A DNA stretch of 5,531 nucleotides from Acidobacteriota bacterium (GCA_025061865.1 JANXAA010000172.1:1-5531), one strand, 5' to 3'. Shown: positions 1-5,531, counted from the first letter of the stretch. The notes: a model not told the origin generated them from the letters alone. Numbers and translations are program-made.

Positions 1-532
1 TAAGCCGTTCTTGGAAATGTCGGGCCGTAAAATAGCTTTCGTAGCGGGCGCGCGCCTGAGCTGACCACCGGTCCCATTCGGGGCCTGGCGTCAACAGCCG
101 ACAGACCGCCTGCGCCAGTTCGTCGGGATTCTGCGGGTCGGCAGCTAACCCGGCTTCCGGGGGATTCACGACTTCCCGGCCAGCGTCGAAGGGACTGACT
201 AAGCATGGTCGCCCCATGCGCATGGCCTCCAAGTAGACGAGGCCGAAGCCCTCGCCTCGACTAGGCATGACCAGACAGCGACTTTCGGCGATGAGGGCCT
301 CCTTTCTGTCTTCTGGAACCCACCCCCAGAAGTGGATATGGGAAGTTAGGCCCATGCTCCGGGCCCAACGTTCCAATTCAGGTCGCAGGTCGCCGTCCCC
401 GATGATGGATAGGCGGGCTTCGGGAATGTACTTAAGCACTCTGGGCCATGCGGCGATCACTTCCCGATGGCCCTTGTAGTCTTCTCGTCGGGCGAGGCGG
501 CTGACCATGAGAGCGGTCGGAGTTGTGCCATA
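1..532 (-). CDS. Glycosyltransferase family 4, C-terminal nucleotide-sugar-binding half (downstream of frameshift, runs off left edge)
   Basis: This is the C-terminal Rossmann domain of a GT-B glycosyltransferase, the part that binds the nucleotide-sugar donor. Reading from the Tyr codon at 532-530 gives 177 residues, open to the window edge. Counting from that Tyr, I see the donor-site stretch SRLARREDYKGH (11-22), the strand and turn LSIIGDGDL (41-49), and the GT4 acidic motif EGFGLVYLEAM, whose E94 and E102 form an intact E-x7-E. The frame is also open upstream to about 562, and an in-frame ATG lies at 508-506, but neither would give a complete enzyme. The matching N-terminal domain lies immediately upstream in another frame (457-1074). 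The two are joined at the C7 run at 533-539, so I infer one gene broken there. The 3' end, probably only tens of codons, is outside the window. Acceptor and sugar are unknown. Confidence 0.85.
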
Positions 533-1074
533 GGGGGGGTCGGTCCCTCTAAGGGTCTTTCGCTACCCCAATGCAAGATACAATGCGGTGCATGTCGGAC
601 CTCCGGGTGGACCGATACGAACCGTTCCCATGTGTATTGGCTGATCGGTAGAAACAGATGAACGCGCTTGAATAGGGCCCGTGTCCATGTTGTGTGAGTT
701 TTCCAAGCTTCGATCCCATGGAGGACAAGCGCGGTCCTAGAGTGGGCGAGCCGCAAGAGAGGAAGTAATTTTAAGAAATCGATATGACAGACTAAGACCT
801 GATCTACGACCCAGCGGCGTCGGAAGGCCTGCCAGACGGCCTGGAGTTTCCGGCGAGTGTAGATGCCGTCCGCCGTCTCGGCAGGTCCAGCCTCGACGAC
901 ATTCCCGGAGTCCGAGCCCAGTACGCCCGTCGGCCCCGGCGTCTGAGTCCCGTCGTAGTAAAAGGCAATTACCTTGTACCCACTTTTGACGAGAGCTCCT
1001 TGAATCAACCGAATGCTTCTCTGGATACCCCCAGGCTCCTTTGGATACGGACCCAACAGAAGCAGAGTAGTCAT
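457..1074 (-). CDS. Glycosyltransferase family 4, N-terminal acceptor-domain half (frameshifted in C7 run)
   Basis: This is the N-terminal half of the last glycosyltransferase in the cluster. It begins MTTLLLLGPYPKEPGGIQRS, a first beta strand followed by the Gly-Gly loop (G15-G16) usual in GT4 enzymes. LVLHGIEAW (117-124 region) and FLPISQYTWERF (141-152) match the usual interdomain 'HG' and 'S..t...f' elements. The frame makes GT sense to about residue 181 (Thr-Pro-Pro, encoded across the C7 run at 533-539). The last 24 codons, to the stop at 457, are an out-of-frame tail rich in Ser, Ala and Arg with no GT features. One extra C, or two fewer, would join this frame to the intact C-terminal domain at 1-532. 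The ATG at 1074 has AAGGAA about 12 nt upstream, a rather distant ribosome site. It starts 69 nt after the previous gene's stop. It is probably the same operon. An inactive truncated product is expected unless the run length varies. Confidence 0.85.
   Translation of the reverse strand: MTTLLLLGPYPKEPGGIQRSIRLIQGALVKSGYKVIAFYYDGTQTPGPTGVLGSDSGNVVEAGPAETADGIYTRRKLQAVWQAFRRRWVVDQVLVCHIDFLKLLPLLRLAHSRTALVLHGIEAWKTHTTWTRALFKRVHLFLPISQYTWERFVSVHPEVRHAPHCILHWGSERPLEGPTPPMAQLRPLSWSAASPDEKTTRAIGK
533..539 (-). repeat. C7 homopolymer (G7 on the plus strand) at the frame junction of a glycosyltransferase gene
   Basis: The coding strand reads an A, seven C, then TATGG. In the upstream frame this is Thr-Pro-Pro-Met. 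The continuation that makes a glycosyltransferase is Tyr-Gly-Thr-Thr, which requires eight C or five C. It is one of the longest single-base runs in the window and sits exactly where the frame must change. Runs like this are known slippage sites in phase-variable surface-sugar genes and are also common sites of sequencing error. Seven is at the short end for efficient slippage. Confidence 0.8.
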
Positions 1075-1143
1075 AGTTTTTCGGGTTTCCTTCTTTGTTC
1101 CGATAGTCCGATCGGAGATGTCGGTCCGACGCCCTTCTCGGGG

Positions 1144-1809
1144 TTAACCCGCTTTGGGCAGGCGGCGTCGAGATTTATGAGACCAAATGATTTCTTGAAA
1201 TACATCATGCATGGCCCCGGCGGCCTTTTCCCACGTGTAGGCCCCGGCGGTTTGGGCGGCGTGGGCGGCTAACCGGCTCCGTAGGTCCGGGTCTTCATAT
1301 AAGCGTCGGATTAAGGTAGCCAGCGTGACCGAGTCTCGGGGGTCTTCCAGGATAAGGCCATCGACCCCGTCCGTCACGATTTCGCTCGCCCCTGCCGAAC
1401 GACTGACGATGACCGGAAGGCCGCAGGCCATCGCTTCGGCGACCGGCAGAGCAAAGGCGTCCTCCAGCGAGGGCGCCACGTAGCAATCGGCGGCCGCGTA
1501 ATAGAACTCTACGTCGCGCCGAGGCGGTAGGAAGGCGACCCGTCCGTCGAGGCCAGCGCGAGTCAACACCGTCCTAAAAGGTGTCGGATCGTCTCGACCG
1601 ACGACCAGGAGGTGAAGAGGCACATCCTGAAGGCGCTCGAGGGCTTCCAGGAGGCTAGCAAACCCTTTCTTCTTCCAGTCATTGCCGATTAGCAAGAGCG
1701 TGAAGGCCCCGTCCGAAAGGCCCAACGTCTGCCGAGCCGGTACTCGAAGTCGATCCCGGACCTCAGGTGAAAACTGCCGGAGGTCAATACCGTGGTAGAC
1801 GACCTTCAT
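1144..1809 (-). CDS. C-terminal donor-binding half of a split GT-B glycosyltransferase
   Basis: This 221-aa frame is the C-terminal Rossmann domain of a GT4-like enzyme. It opens with MKVVYHGIDLRQFSPEVR, the canonical start of this domain in GT4 proteins ('vvyhGiD...F'). It continues with LLLIGNDWKKKG (38-49), a donor phosphate-binding loop with basic residues, and then LEDAFALPVAEAMACG (115-130). In the catalytic acid pair the first Glu of E-x7-E is Asp117, with Glu125 as the second; Glu116 is adjacent. The frame closes at TAA (1146-1144) after a basic tail, SHKSRRRLPKAG. No acceptor-binding N-terminal domain is present: it lies in the preceding frame, 1806-2513, with an ATGA overlap. The ATG at 1809 has no Shine-Dalgarno, so separate translation would depend on coupling. 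The frame is also open upstream of the ATG and reads GRKDR, which fits the family, so this ATG is probably an internal Met of a once-continuous protein. Confidence 0.88.
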   Translation of the reverse strand: MKVVYHGIDLRQFSPEVRDRLRVPARQTLGLSDGAFTLLLIGNDWKKKGFASLLEALERLQDVPLHLLVVGRDDPTPFRTVLTRAGLDGRVAFLPPRRDVEFYYAAADCYVAPSLEDAFALPVAEAMACGLPVIVSRSAGASEIVTDGVDGLILEDPRDSVTLATLIRRLYEDPDLRSRLAAHAAQTAGAYTWEKAAGAMHDVFQEIIWSHKSRRRLPKAG

Positions 1810-2513
1810 GCGGTCTTTGCGACCATCTGGGAAACCGGAAGGAGGTAAGTAGACTTTCGTCGGTAAACCCAGCGTTCGAGTATTCGGATGAGTCGGTAAT
1901 AAAGCCGCCGGTGAAGGAGCCGCGGCCAGAAACGGAGTGGGTTCCGAGGGAAGGCCAGCTCTCTGCGCACCTGCTGGTAGAAGGCGGCGAACACGATATG
2001 GACCGACACGACGTCGGCGTCCAGACAGTTGACGCCGGGCGAATACGTGAGGTCATAACGATAGCCCCGTACCCATCGGTGCCACCACCGCCACCCATGA
2101 TTGGCCACAAACCACCAGAGGTACCGTCCGAGGTAGGGACCCGGGATATCGGGGATGCGGTACCAGACGATAGGGACGGGGCCTCGGGACGGAGAGGGGT
2201 GGGAGGAGCCGTGCGTAGGGGCATCGGCACGGGATAGTGATTCGGCAGGTCGGTGGGGGTCGGTGTCCCCACTCGGCGCCCATTTCAGGTGGACCCGCAT
2301 CGGGAGACCCGGGGCGAACGCCTTTCGTCCCCAGTCCCCCGGCGCTGGGCTTGTGTCTATAACTATATCTTCTATAAGTTTACTATAAACATGAATTTCA
2401 TAGCCGTAATCTCGAGCCAACCGTTCGATTTCCTCGGCCACGCGGCGTTCAGTCCCATGCCGCTTGTCCAAAAACGGAGTGACGACGGCAATACGAAATC
2501 GGTCGTGACCCAT
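1806..2513 (-). CDS. N-terminal acceptor-domain half of a split GT-B glycosyltransferase
   Basis: This 235-aa frame carries the N-terminal GT-B domain. RIAVVTPFLDKRHGTERRVAEE (7-28) is the first strand and loop, with HGTER in place of the usual Gly-Gly. IPDIPGPYLGRYLWWFVANH (120-139) is aromatic-rich. DLTYSPGVNCLDADVVSVHIVF (154-175) and RLLHRRLYYRLI (198-209) follow, and YLLPVSQMVAKTA (223-235) is the interdomain 'vS' element just before the TGA stop. From memory, proteins with this SPG.NCLDADV.SVHIVF and NDWKKKG combination are single chains, so I infer a broken gene. Residues 80-113 form a Pro/Ser/His-rich, low-complexity insert in locally very GC-rich DNA. The ATG at 2513 lies inside the palindrome CCCATATGGG, and the leader is pyrimidine-rich with no Shine-Dalgarno. 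The upstream in-frame stop is at 2582-2580 and no better start is visible. It is an inverting or retaining transfer enzyme of unknown sugar specificity. Confidence 0.85.
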   Translation of the reverse strand: MGHDRFRIAVVTPFLDKRHGTERRVAEEIERLARDYGYEIHVYSKLIEDIVIDTSPAPGDWGRKAFAPGLPMRVHLKWAPSGDTDPHRPAESLSRADAPTHGSSHPSPSRGPVPIVWYRIPDIPGPYLGRYLWWFVANHGWRWWHRWVRGYRYDLTYSPGVNCLDADVVSVHIVFAAFYQQVRRELAFPRNPLRFWPRLLHRRLYYRLIRILERWVYRRKSTYLLPVSQMVAKTA

Positions 2514-2698
2514 ATGGGAGAAGGTTAAGGATAAGGATAAATTGGTAATATGGATTGTGTAAGGGACCCAGTCCGAGACCTATGGCCGAGCCTAGAAAAT
2601 CCAGCCGAACAAGATACGGGCTCGCTCCATCACGCACCCCGCCTACGGGGTCCCTCCCCCCAGATTGAACCTTATGCTACCGAGCCGGACGCATAGCT
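2514..2698 (-). other. Longest intergenic gap in the cluster (185 nt), no gene seen
   Basis: This gap separates the polymerase-like gene from the split glycosyltransferase and is far longer than the other spacings here (overlap, 9 nt, 69 nt). It holds a GC-rich hairpin at 2636-2651. Next to the downstream start is a pyrimidine tract of near-repeats on the coding strand (TTATCC TTATCC TTAACC around 2523-2540). I see no convincing -35/-10 pair and no purine-rich ribosome site before the ATG at 2513. A short frame (2449-2637) crosses the gap but resembles nothing and overlaps the glycosyltransferase start. A promoter or processing site could be here, but the sequence alone does not show it. Confidence 0.45.
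2636..2651 (-). terminator. GC-rich hairpin after the polymerase-like gene, possible weak attenuator
   Basis: A perfect 6-bp stem (ACCCCG / CGGGGT) closes a 4-nt loop, about 48 nt after the TGA of the membrane-protein gene. No T run follows on the minus strand, so this is not a standard intrinsic terminator. It could pause RNA polymerase or protect an mRNA 3' end, or be a chance structure in GC-rich DNA. Confidence 0.22.
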
Positions 2699-4009
2699 TC
2701 ATACCTTTTTCACAGAGATGAGAGCCGTGCCTGCCATAAACCAGTAGAAAAGATGCGCCGTGTGATTGAACATCAGGGGGCCCGGCCAGCTCATCAGGCT
2801 GTACAGGAAGGCTATCACGACATAGGGCTGAAGGGGCGTCCCCCGACTCGCCCAGACGGCCCGCCATAGCCGCAACGTCACGAGGAAACGAGCCCATAGG
2901 ACGAGCATCAAACCCAAGGGGCCTAACTCCAGGACGATGCGCTCCAGTTCTCCTTCGGCCGGGGGGACCGGACTTGCGTCTGGTGCTAGGAAGGCCAGCG
3001 CCTGGTGCGTGCTCCCGACGCCATAGCCGAAGAGTCCTGCCTCGTTTAGGGCCCAGAGGGGACCTGTGACGATCCCCGCAATACGCCCCGGAGTGTCCTG
3101 AGTGTGCCAGGTTCGCTCTAAGAAGCCTTGATAGGCTTCCGGGAAGACCCGCTCGGTCATCAGGGTAATGATAGGGAGTCCTACACACATGAGGACTACC
3201 GAGCGAAGGCCTCGCTGACCCTGGAGTCGGAAAATCAGGAGTACCAGGATCAGCGCAGATGCCGCAAGCAGGATCAATACTCCCCGGGAACCCGTCATCC
3301 AGATATTGGCCAAAACGCCGCCTAGAAAGATCCACAAAAGCCTGCTCAGCGGTGTCTTGGGTCCCCAAAGGAGGGTGGAGAGTCCGACCAAGAAGAGAAC
3401 CCGCAGGTATACTGTGTAACCACTGATATAGGAAAACGTGCCCGTGACGCGGGGCCCGTATCCCGCCAGGACGGCAATACTACTGGGAGTCGTCTCGTCC
3501 TGCCATGCGTACCGGTTCAAGACACTCCCCGGGGGAGCCCCAAATTGAAGAATCCCCAAAGTCAACGGCACGACGGCCAGGACCAAGTACCGGTTCCAAA
3601 ACTTGCGTAGACTCTCGGGATGCGGAAAGACTGCCGAGACCACATATAGCAGGGGTACATAGATGAGATAAGACCGAATCCCGAAGAGTCCTACCTGGAA
3701 GCTTGGAAGCGACGGGTTTGCCAGTTGGGCTAGCGTCAGGAGACCTAGGGCTACGAGCGGAGCTGTAGCCGGGTGCGCCGGAAGTGGCCGTTCCCTGACT
3801 GCTGGCCGCCGGACTAGGAAGCCCGCATAAGCTCCCAATAGAAGCATGTCTTTTCCGAGGTATACCCATTGGTGCGCCTCTGGGAAGACCCACTTCCGCA
3901 GGGCGCCTTCGAAGACGGCCAGGACGAGACTTCCCACTACCGCTTGCCGCCAGGCGAGCAACCCGATCAAGAAGACGCCCAACAGGCCGGTTAAGTAAAT
4001 TAAGTTCAC
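2699..4009 (-). CDS. O-antigen polymerase/ligase-like multi-pass membrane protein
   Basis: This 436-aa integral membrane protein has about 11-13 hydrophobic segments (for example 1-19, 22-36, 49-66, 82-98, 110-127, 142-157, 198-215, 223-237, 243-262, 268-285, 358-379, 394-410, 416-433). Its largest soluble stretch is residues 286-357. EGALRKWVFP (34-43) followed by a Lys-Asp in the next helix recurs in bacterial polysaccharide-polymerase-like proteins. IRSYLIYVPLLYV (111-123), TGTFSYISGYT (189-199), TGSRG (239-243) and GELERIVLELGPLG (353-366) also fit the Wzy/WaaL superfamily, whose members join or transfer lipid-linked glycans at the outer face of the inner membrane. Whether it polymerises repeat units or ligates glycan to lipid cannot be told here. 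The start is GTG, 9 nt after the preceding TAG, with only a weak AGG upstream, so translation is probably coupled. The frame is intact and of usual family length. Confidence 0.85.
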   Translation of the reverse strand: MNLIYLTGLLGVFLIGLLAWRQAVVGSLVLAVFEGALRKWVFPEAHQWVYLGKDMLLLGAYAGFLVRRPAVRERPLPAHPATAPLVALGLLTLAQLANPSLPSFQVGLFGIRSYLIYVPLLYVVSAVFPHPESLRKFWNRYLVLAVVPLTLGILQFGAPPGSVLNRYAWQDETTPSSIAVLAGYGPRVTGTFSYISGYTVYLRVLFLVGLSTLLWGPKTPLSRLLWIFLGGVLANIWMTGSRGVLILLAASALILVLLIFRLQGQRGLRSVVLMCVGLPIITLMTERVFPEAYQGFLERTWHTQDTPGRIAGIVTGPLWALNEAGLFGYGVGSTHQALAFLAPDASPVPPAEGELERIVLELGPLGLMLVLWARFLVTLRLWRAVWASRGTPLQPYVVIAFLYSLMSWPGPLMFNHTAHLFYWFMAGTALISVKKV

Positions 4010-4018
4010 GGACAGAGC

Positions 4019-5110
4019 CTAACTTTTTAGAGCAGCTAATTGATAAATTTTTTCGTATAACTCGGCTATTTTCACTGGGTTTAATGTCGTTAAAACGAAT
4101 TCCCTGGCGCGACACCCCCGTCTCTGGGCTTCCGAGGGATCGGCCTGGACTTGTCGCACGGCATCGGCCAGGGCCTTAGGGTCGGCCGGAGGGACTAACC
4201 AGCCCCGTTCATCCGCCAGTAATTCCACGGACGCCCCGGTAGCGGCAGCGATCACACTCTTACCGGCCGCCATCGCTTCTACAGTGACATATCCGAAGGG
4301 CTCGTCCCAGAGACTGGGCACCACGATGGCCATCGCCGTACGGGCCAGCCCTATCGGGTTGAGACGATGGCCGTGAAAGTGGACCCGGTCCCGGAAACCT
4401 AATTTCGAGGCTTCTGTACGCAATTCGTCTTCCATCGGCCCATTTCCAAATATATCTATAATTATATGTTTTAAATATTTTAAAGATTGTACTACGATGT
4501 GGGGGCCTTTTTCAGGGACAAGACGTCCGATAAAGGCAATCCGGGGTTCCGTGGGATGACGACTCAGGTCTGGAACTTGCGTGGCATCGTAAGGACTCCA
4601 TATAGCATGCGCCAAGCCGAGACGACTCCTGACGTGGTAGCTCACCCCGACATTTTCAGCTCGGGCCAGGAGCCGCACCTGGAGACGCAGGCGGTAACGT
4701 AACCACCAGCTCTTACGCAGACAATTGGAGCAAGGGCCCCGTTGCTGGGGGCGGAGTCGGCATGGACCCTGGGGGGAGTAACTCGTCCAGGAGGGACATT
4801 GGGCTCGGTAGTCTTGATGGGTGATGACGAGGGGTTTCCGAGCTACTAGGGCACCTACGATGCCCCGTAGAACAATATTGTTCACATGAATGACATCTGC
4901 TCTTGCGAAATTATTTAATGAATAACTTTTTATTGATATACTGTTTGATTGAATGGACGAGGCCCACGCCGTCCAAGCCGGCCTGTCGGGGGTAGCGATC
5001 CAAACTTCATGCCCTAAGTGGGTCAGACCGACCGCTAGCTGGGCGCAGAAGGTCCCCTGCCCGCCCCGCTGGGGAGTGATGCCGAAACCCGAGACGAGTA
5101 ATATTCTCAT
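4019..5110 (-). CDS. Glycosyltransferase family 4 (intact)
   Basis: This complete 363-aa GT-B enzyme is expected to transfer a sugar from a nucleotide donor to a lipid-linked acceptor at the cytoplasmic membrane face. N-terminal domain: MRILLVSGFG strand, RGGQGT loop (15-20), ADVIHVNN (71-78) and HQDY (98-101). A four-cysteine segment follows (C105, C117, C127, C130; pattern CP..., GPC, GPCSNCL), which is common in this GT4 subgroup. C-terminal domain: IAFIGRLVPEKGP (191-203) with donor-binding R196 and K201, FGNGPMEDEL (221-230), and DEPFGYVTVEAMAAG (269-283), where E270 and E278 make the E-x7-E motif. The ATG (5110-5108) overlaps the methyltransferase TGA as ATGA, and the AT-rich sequence before it has no Shine-Dalgarno, so translational coupling is likely. 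Two stretches, KYLKHIIIDIFGNG and the segment around residues 52-70, are written in strikingly AT-rich codons. Sugar specificity is not predictable. Confidence 0.92.
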   Translation of the reverse strand: MRILLVSGFGITPQRGGQGTFCAQLAVGLTHLGHEVWIATPDRPAWTAWASSIQSNSISIKSYSLNNFARADVIHVNNIVLRGIVGALVARKPLVITHQDYRAQCPSWTSYSPQGPCRLRPQQRGPCSNCLRKSWWLRYRLRLQVRLLARAENVGVSYHVRSRLGLAHAIWSPYDATQVPDLSRHPTEPRIAFIGRLVPEKGPHIVVQSLKYLKHIIIDIFGNGPMEDELRTEASKLGFRDRVHFHGHRLNPIGLARTAMAIVVPSLWDEPFGYVTVEAMAAGKSVIAAATGASVELLADERGWLVPPADPKALADAVRQVQADPSEAQRRGCRAREFVLTTLNPVKIAELYEKIYQLAALKS

Positions 5111-5517
5111 TTTATAAATTTATTAATGTTAGGAATTTCTTCCTGGGGGACGGCGACCAGATTGTGGAGTGTATCATACGCATGACGCCGCGGACTGGGC
5201 TCGAGGTCGCCCGCCGGGGTCGGCGCAAACCAGATGTACCCTCGCTCGGCCAAGAAGTCATAAAGGACCCGAGCCGGGTACCCCCACGGAATGGTCGTCG
5301 CATCTTGGAGCTCAGCCAGGATGACCGGTCGCTCAGGCCGTCGGTCCAGCAACCTTTGGGCTCCCTGCAGGACCGCCCATTCGGCGCCTTCTACGTCTAA
5401 CTTCATGAAGTTAACCTTATGAATCGAGTTTTTTTCCAAAAATTCGTCCAATGTCGTCGTAGGGACTTTTACCCTCGTATTCGACCGGACCGTTCCGAAA
5501 CAGAGGCTATTTTGGCA
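5107..5517 (-). CDS. FkbM-family SAM-dependent methyltransferase, C-terminal part (gene enters from right edge, probably frameshifted)
   Basis: The readable frame holds 136 residues from just after an in-frame TAG (5520-5518) to the TGA at 5109-5107. VKVPTTTLDEFLEKN followed by VNFMKLDVEGAEWAVLQGAQ is the signature of FkbM methyltransferases, in which the K-x-D-VEGAE stretch lies at the end of a core strand of the SAM-binding fold. The family typically O-methylates sugars in surface glycans and some antibiotics. A TTG at 5451-5449 could be called as a start, but it falls in the conserved TTTLDEFL stretch and is surely internal. Family members are usually well over 200 aa, so the N-terminal SAM-binding half is missing. 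Another frame entering from the edge reads KSGNSAK (5531-5511); one extra A in the AAAA run at 5510-5513 would join it to NSLCFGTV. The 3' end overlaps the next gene by ATGA. Confidence 0.85.
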   Translation of the reverse strand, partial: CQNSLCFGTVRSNTRVKVPTTTLDEFLEKNSIHKVNFMKLDVEGAEWAVLQGAQRLLDRRPERPVILAELQDATTIPWGYPARVLYDFLAERGYIWFAPTPAGDLEPSPRRHAYDTLHNLVAVPQEEIPNINKFIK

Positions 5518-5531
5518 CTATTTCCGGATTT

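Noticed and set aside
267..479. Short plus-strand frame near the left edge
   Set aside because: Antisense to the donor-binding domain of the terminal glycosyltransferase; no motif of its own.
1213..1250. Direct repeat GGCCCCGGCGG at 1213 and 1240
   Set aside because: The copies are 27 bases apart, in frame, and both encode Ala-Gly-Ala in a helical C-terminal segment; probably chance in Ala/Gly codons.
1144..1809. Asp117 in place of the first Glu of E-x7-E as a sign of inactivity
   Set aside because: Asp is a conservative change, Glu116 is adjacent, and GT4-like families vary at this position; not evidence of loss by itself.
1767..2237. 156-aa plus-strand frame opposite the split glycosyltransferase
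   Set aside because: No domain-like pattern; it is antisense to a strand with strong GT motifs and ends in a Gly/Arg-rich tail produced by GC-rich antisense codons.
1784..2272. 162-aa Pro/Ser/Thr-rich minus-strand frame
   Set aside because: Composition is that of an out-of-frame translation of GC-rich DNA; the frame with SPGVNCLDADV is clearly the coding one.
2449..2637. 62-aa minus-strand frame crossing the intergenic gap
   Set aside because: It has no ribosome site or recognisable features and overlaps the glycosyltransferase start by about 65 bases.
2643..3368. Long alternative minus-strand frame (241 aa) inside the polymerase-like gene
   Set aside because: It is rich in Arg, Gly, Pro and Ser with no recognisable domain, and the frame it overlaps encodes a coherent membrane protein with family motifs.
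3480..4115. 211-aa minus-strand frame spanning the glycosyltransferase/polymerase boundary
   Set aside because: Low-complexity Arg/Ser/Gly composition; it overlaps the ends of two convincing genes in another frame.
5449..5451. TTG as the true start of a short 114-aa methyltransferase
   Set aside because: It lies within the conserved TTTLDEFL stretch, and family-like residues continue upstream, so it is an internal Leu codon.

Overview
All five genes in this window lie on the minus strand and read from high to low coordinates. The set is typical of a bacterial surface-polysaccharide (O-antigen, capsule or exopolysaccharide) locus. Base composition is moderately GC-rich overall, with short, very AT-rich islands inside the genes. 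GTG and TTG starts and ATGA gene overlaps point to a bacterium, but nothing in the sequence fixes the taxon. I see no rRNA, tRNA, CRISPR array, transposase or attachment site.

In transcription order: (1) the C-terminal part of an FkbM-family methyltransferase, entering from the right edge (about 5517 to 5107). It overlaps by 4 nt (2) an intact GT4-type glycosyltransferase of 363 aa (5110 to 4019). After 9 nt comes (3) an intact 436-aa multi-pass membrane protein of the O-antigen polymerase/ligase type (4009 to 2699). A 185-nt gap with a GC-rich hairpin follows, then (4) a GT-B glycosyltransferase split into an N-terminal frame (2513 to 1806) and a C-terminal frame (1809 to 1144) that overlap by ATGA. 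After 69 nt comes (5) another GT4-type glycosyltransferase (1074 to the left edge), whose N- and C-terminal domains lie in different frames joined at a run of seven C residues on the coding strand (533-539).

Inferred role: the glycosyltransferases add sugars to a lipid-linked oligosaccharide at the inner face of the membrane, FkbM may O-methylate a sugar, and the membrane protein may polymerise or ligate the repeat units. No substrate can be assigned from sequence alone.

The most notable observation is that three of the five genes are broken by small frame changes while their coding potential on both sides looks undamaged: C7 in gene 5, a compact junction in gene 4, and probably an A4 run in gene 1. 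The candidates are recent decay, phase-variable switching (best fit at C7) and uncorrected sequencing error. Raw reads and homologue alignment would separate them. I found no convincing undescribed system; the split glycosyltransferase and the homopolymer junction are the best leads.
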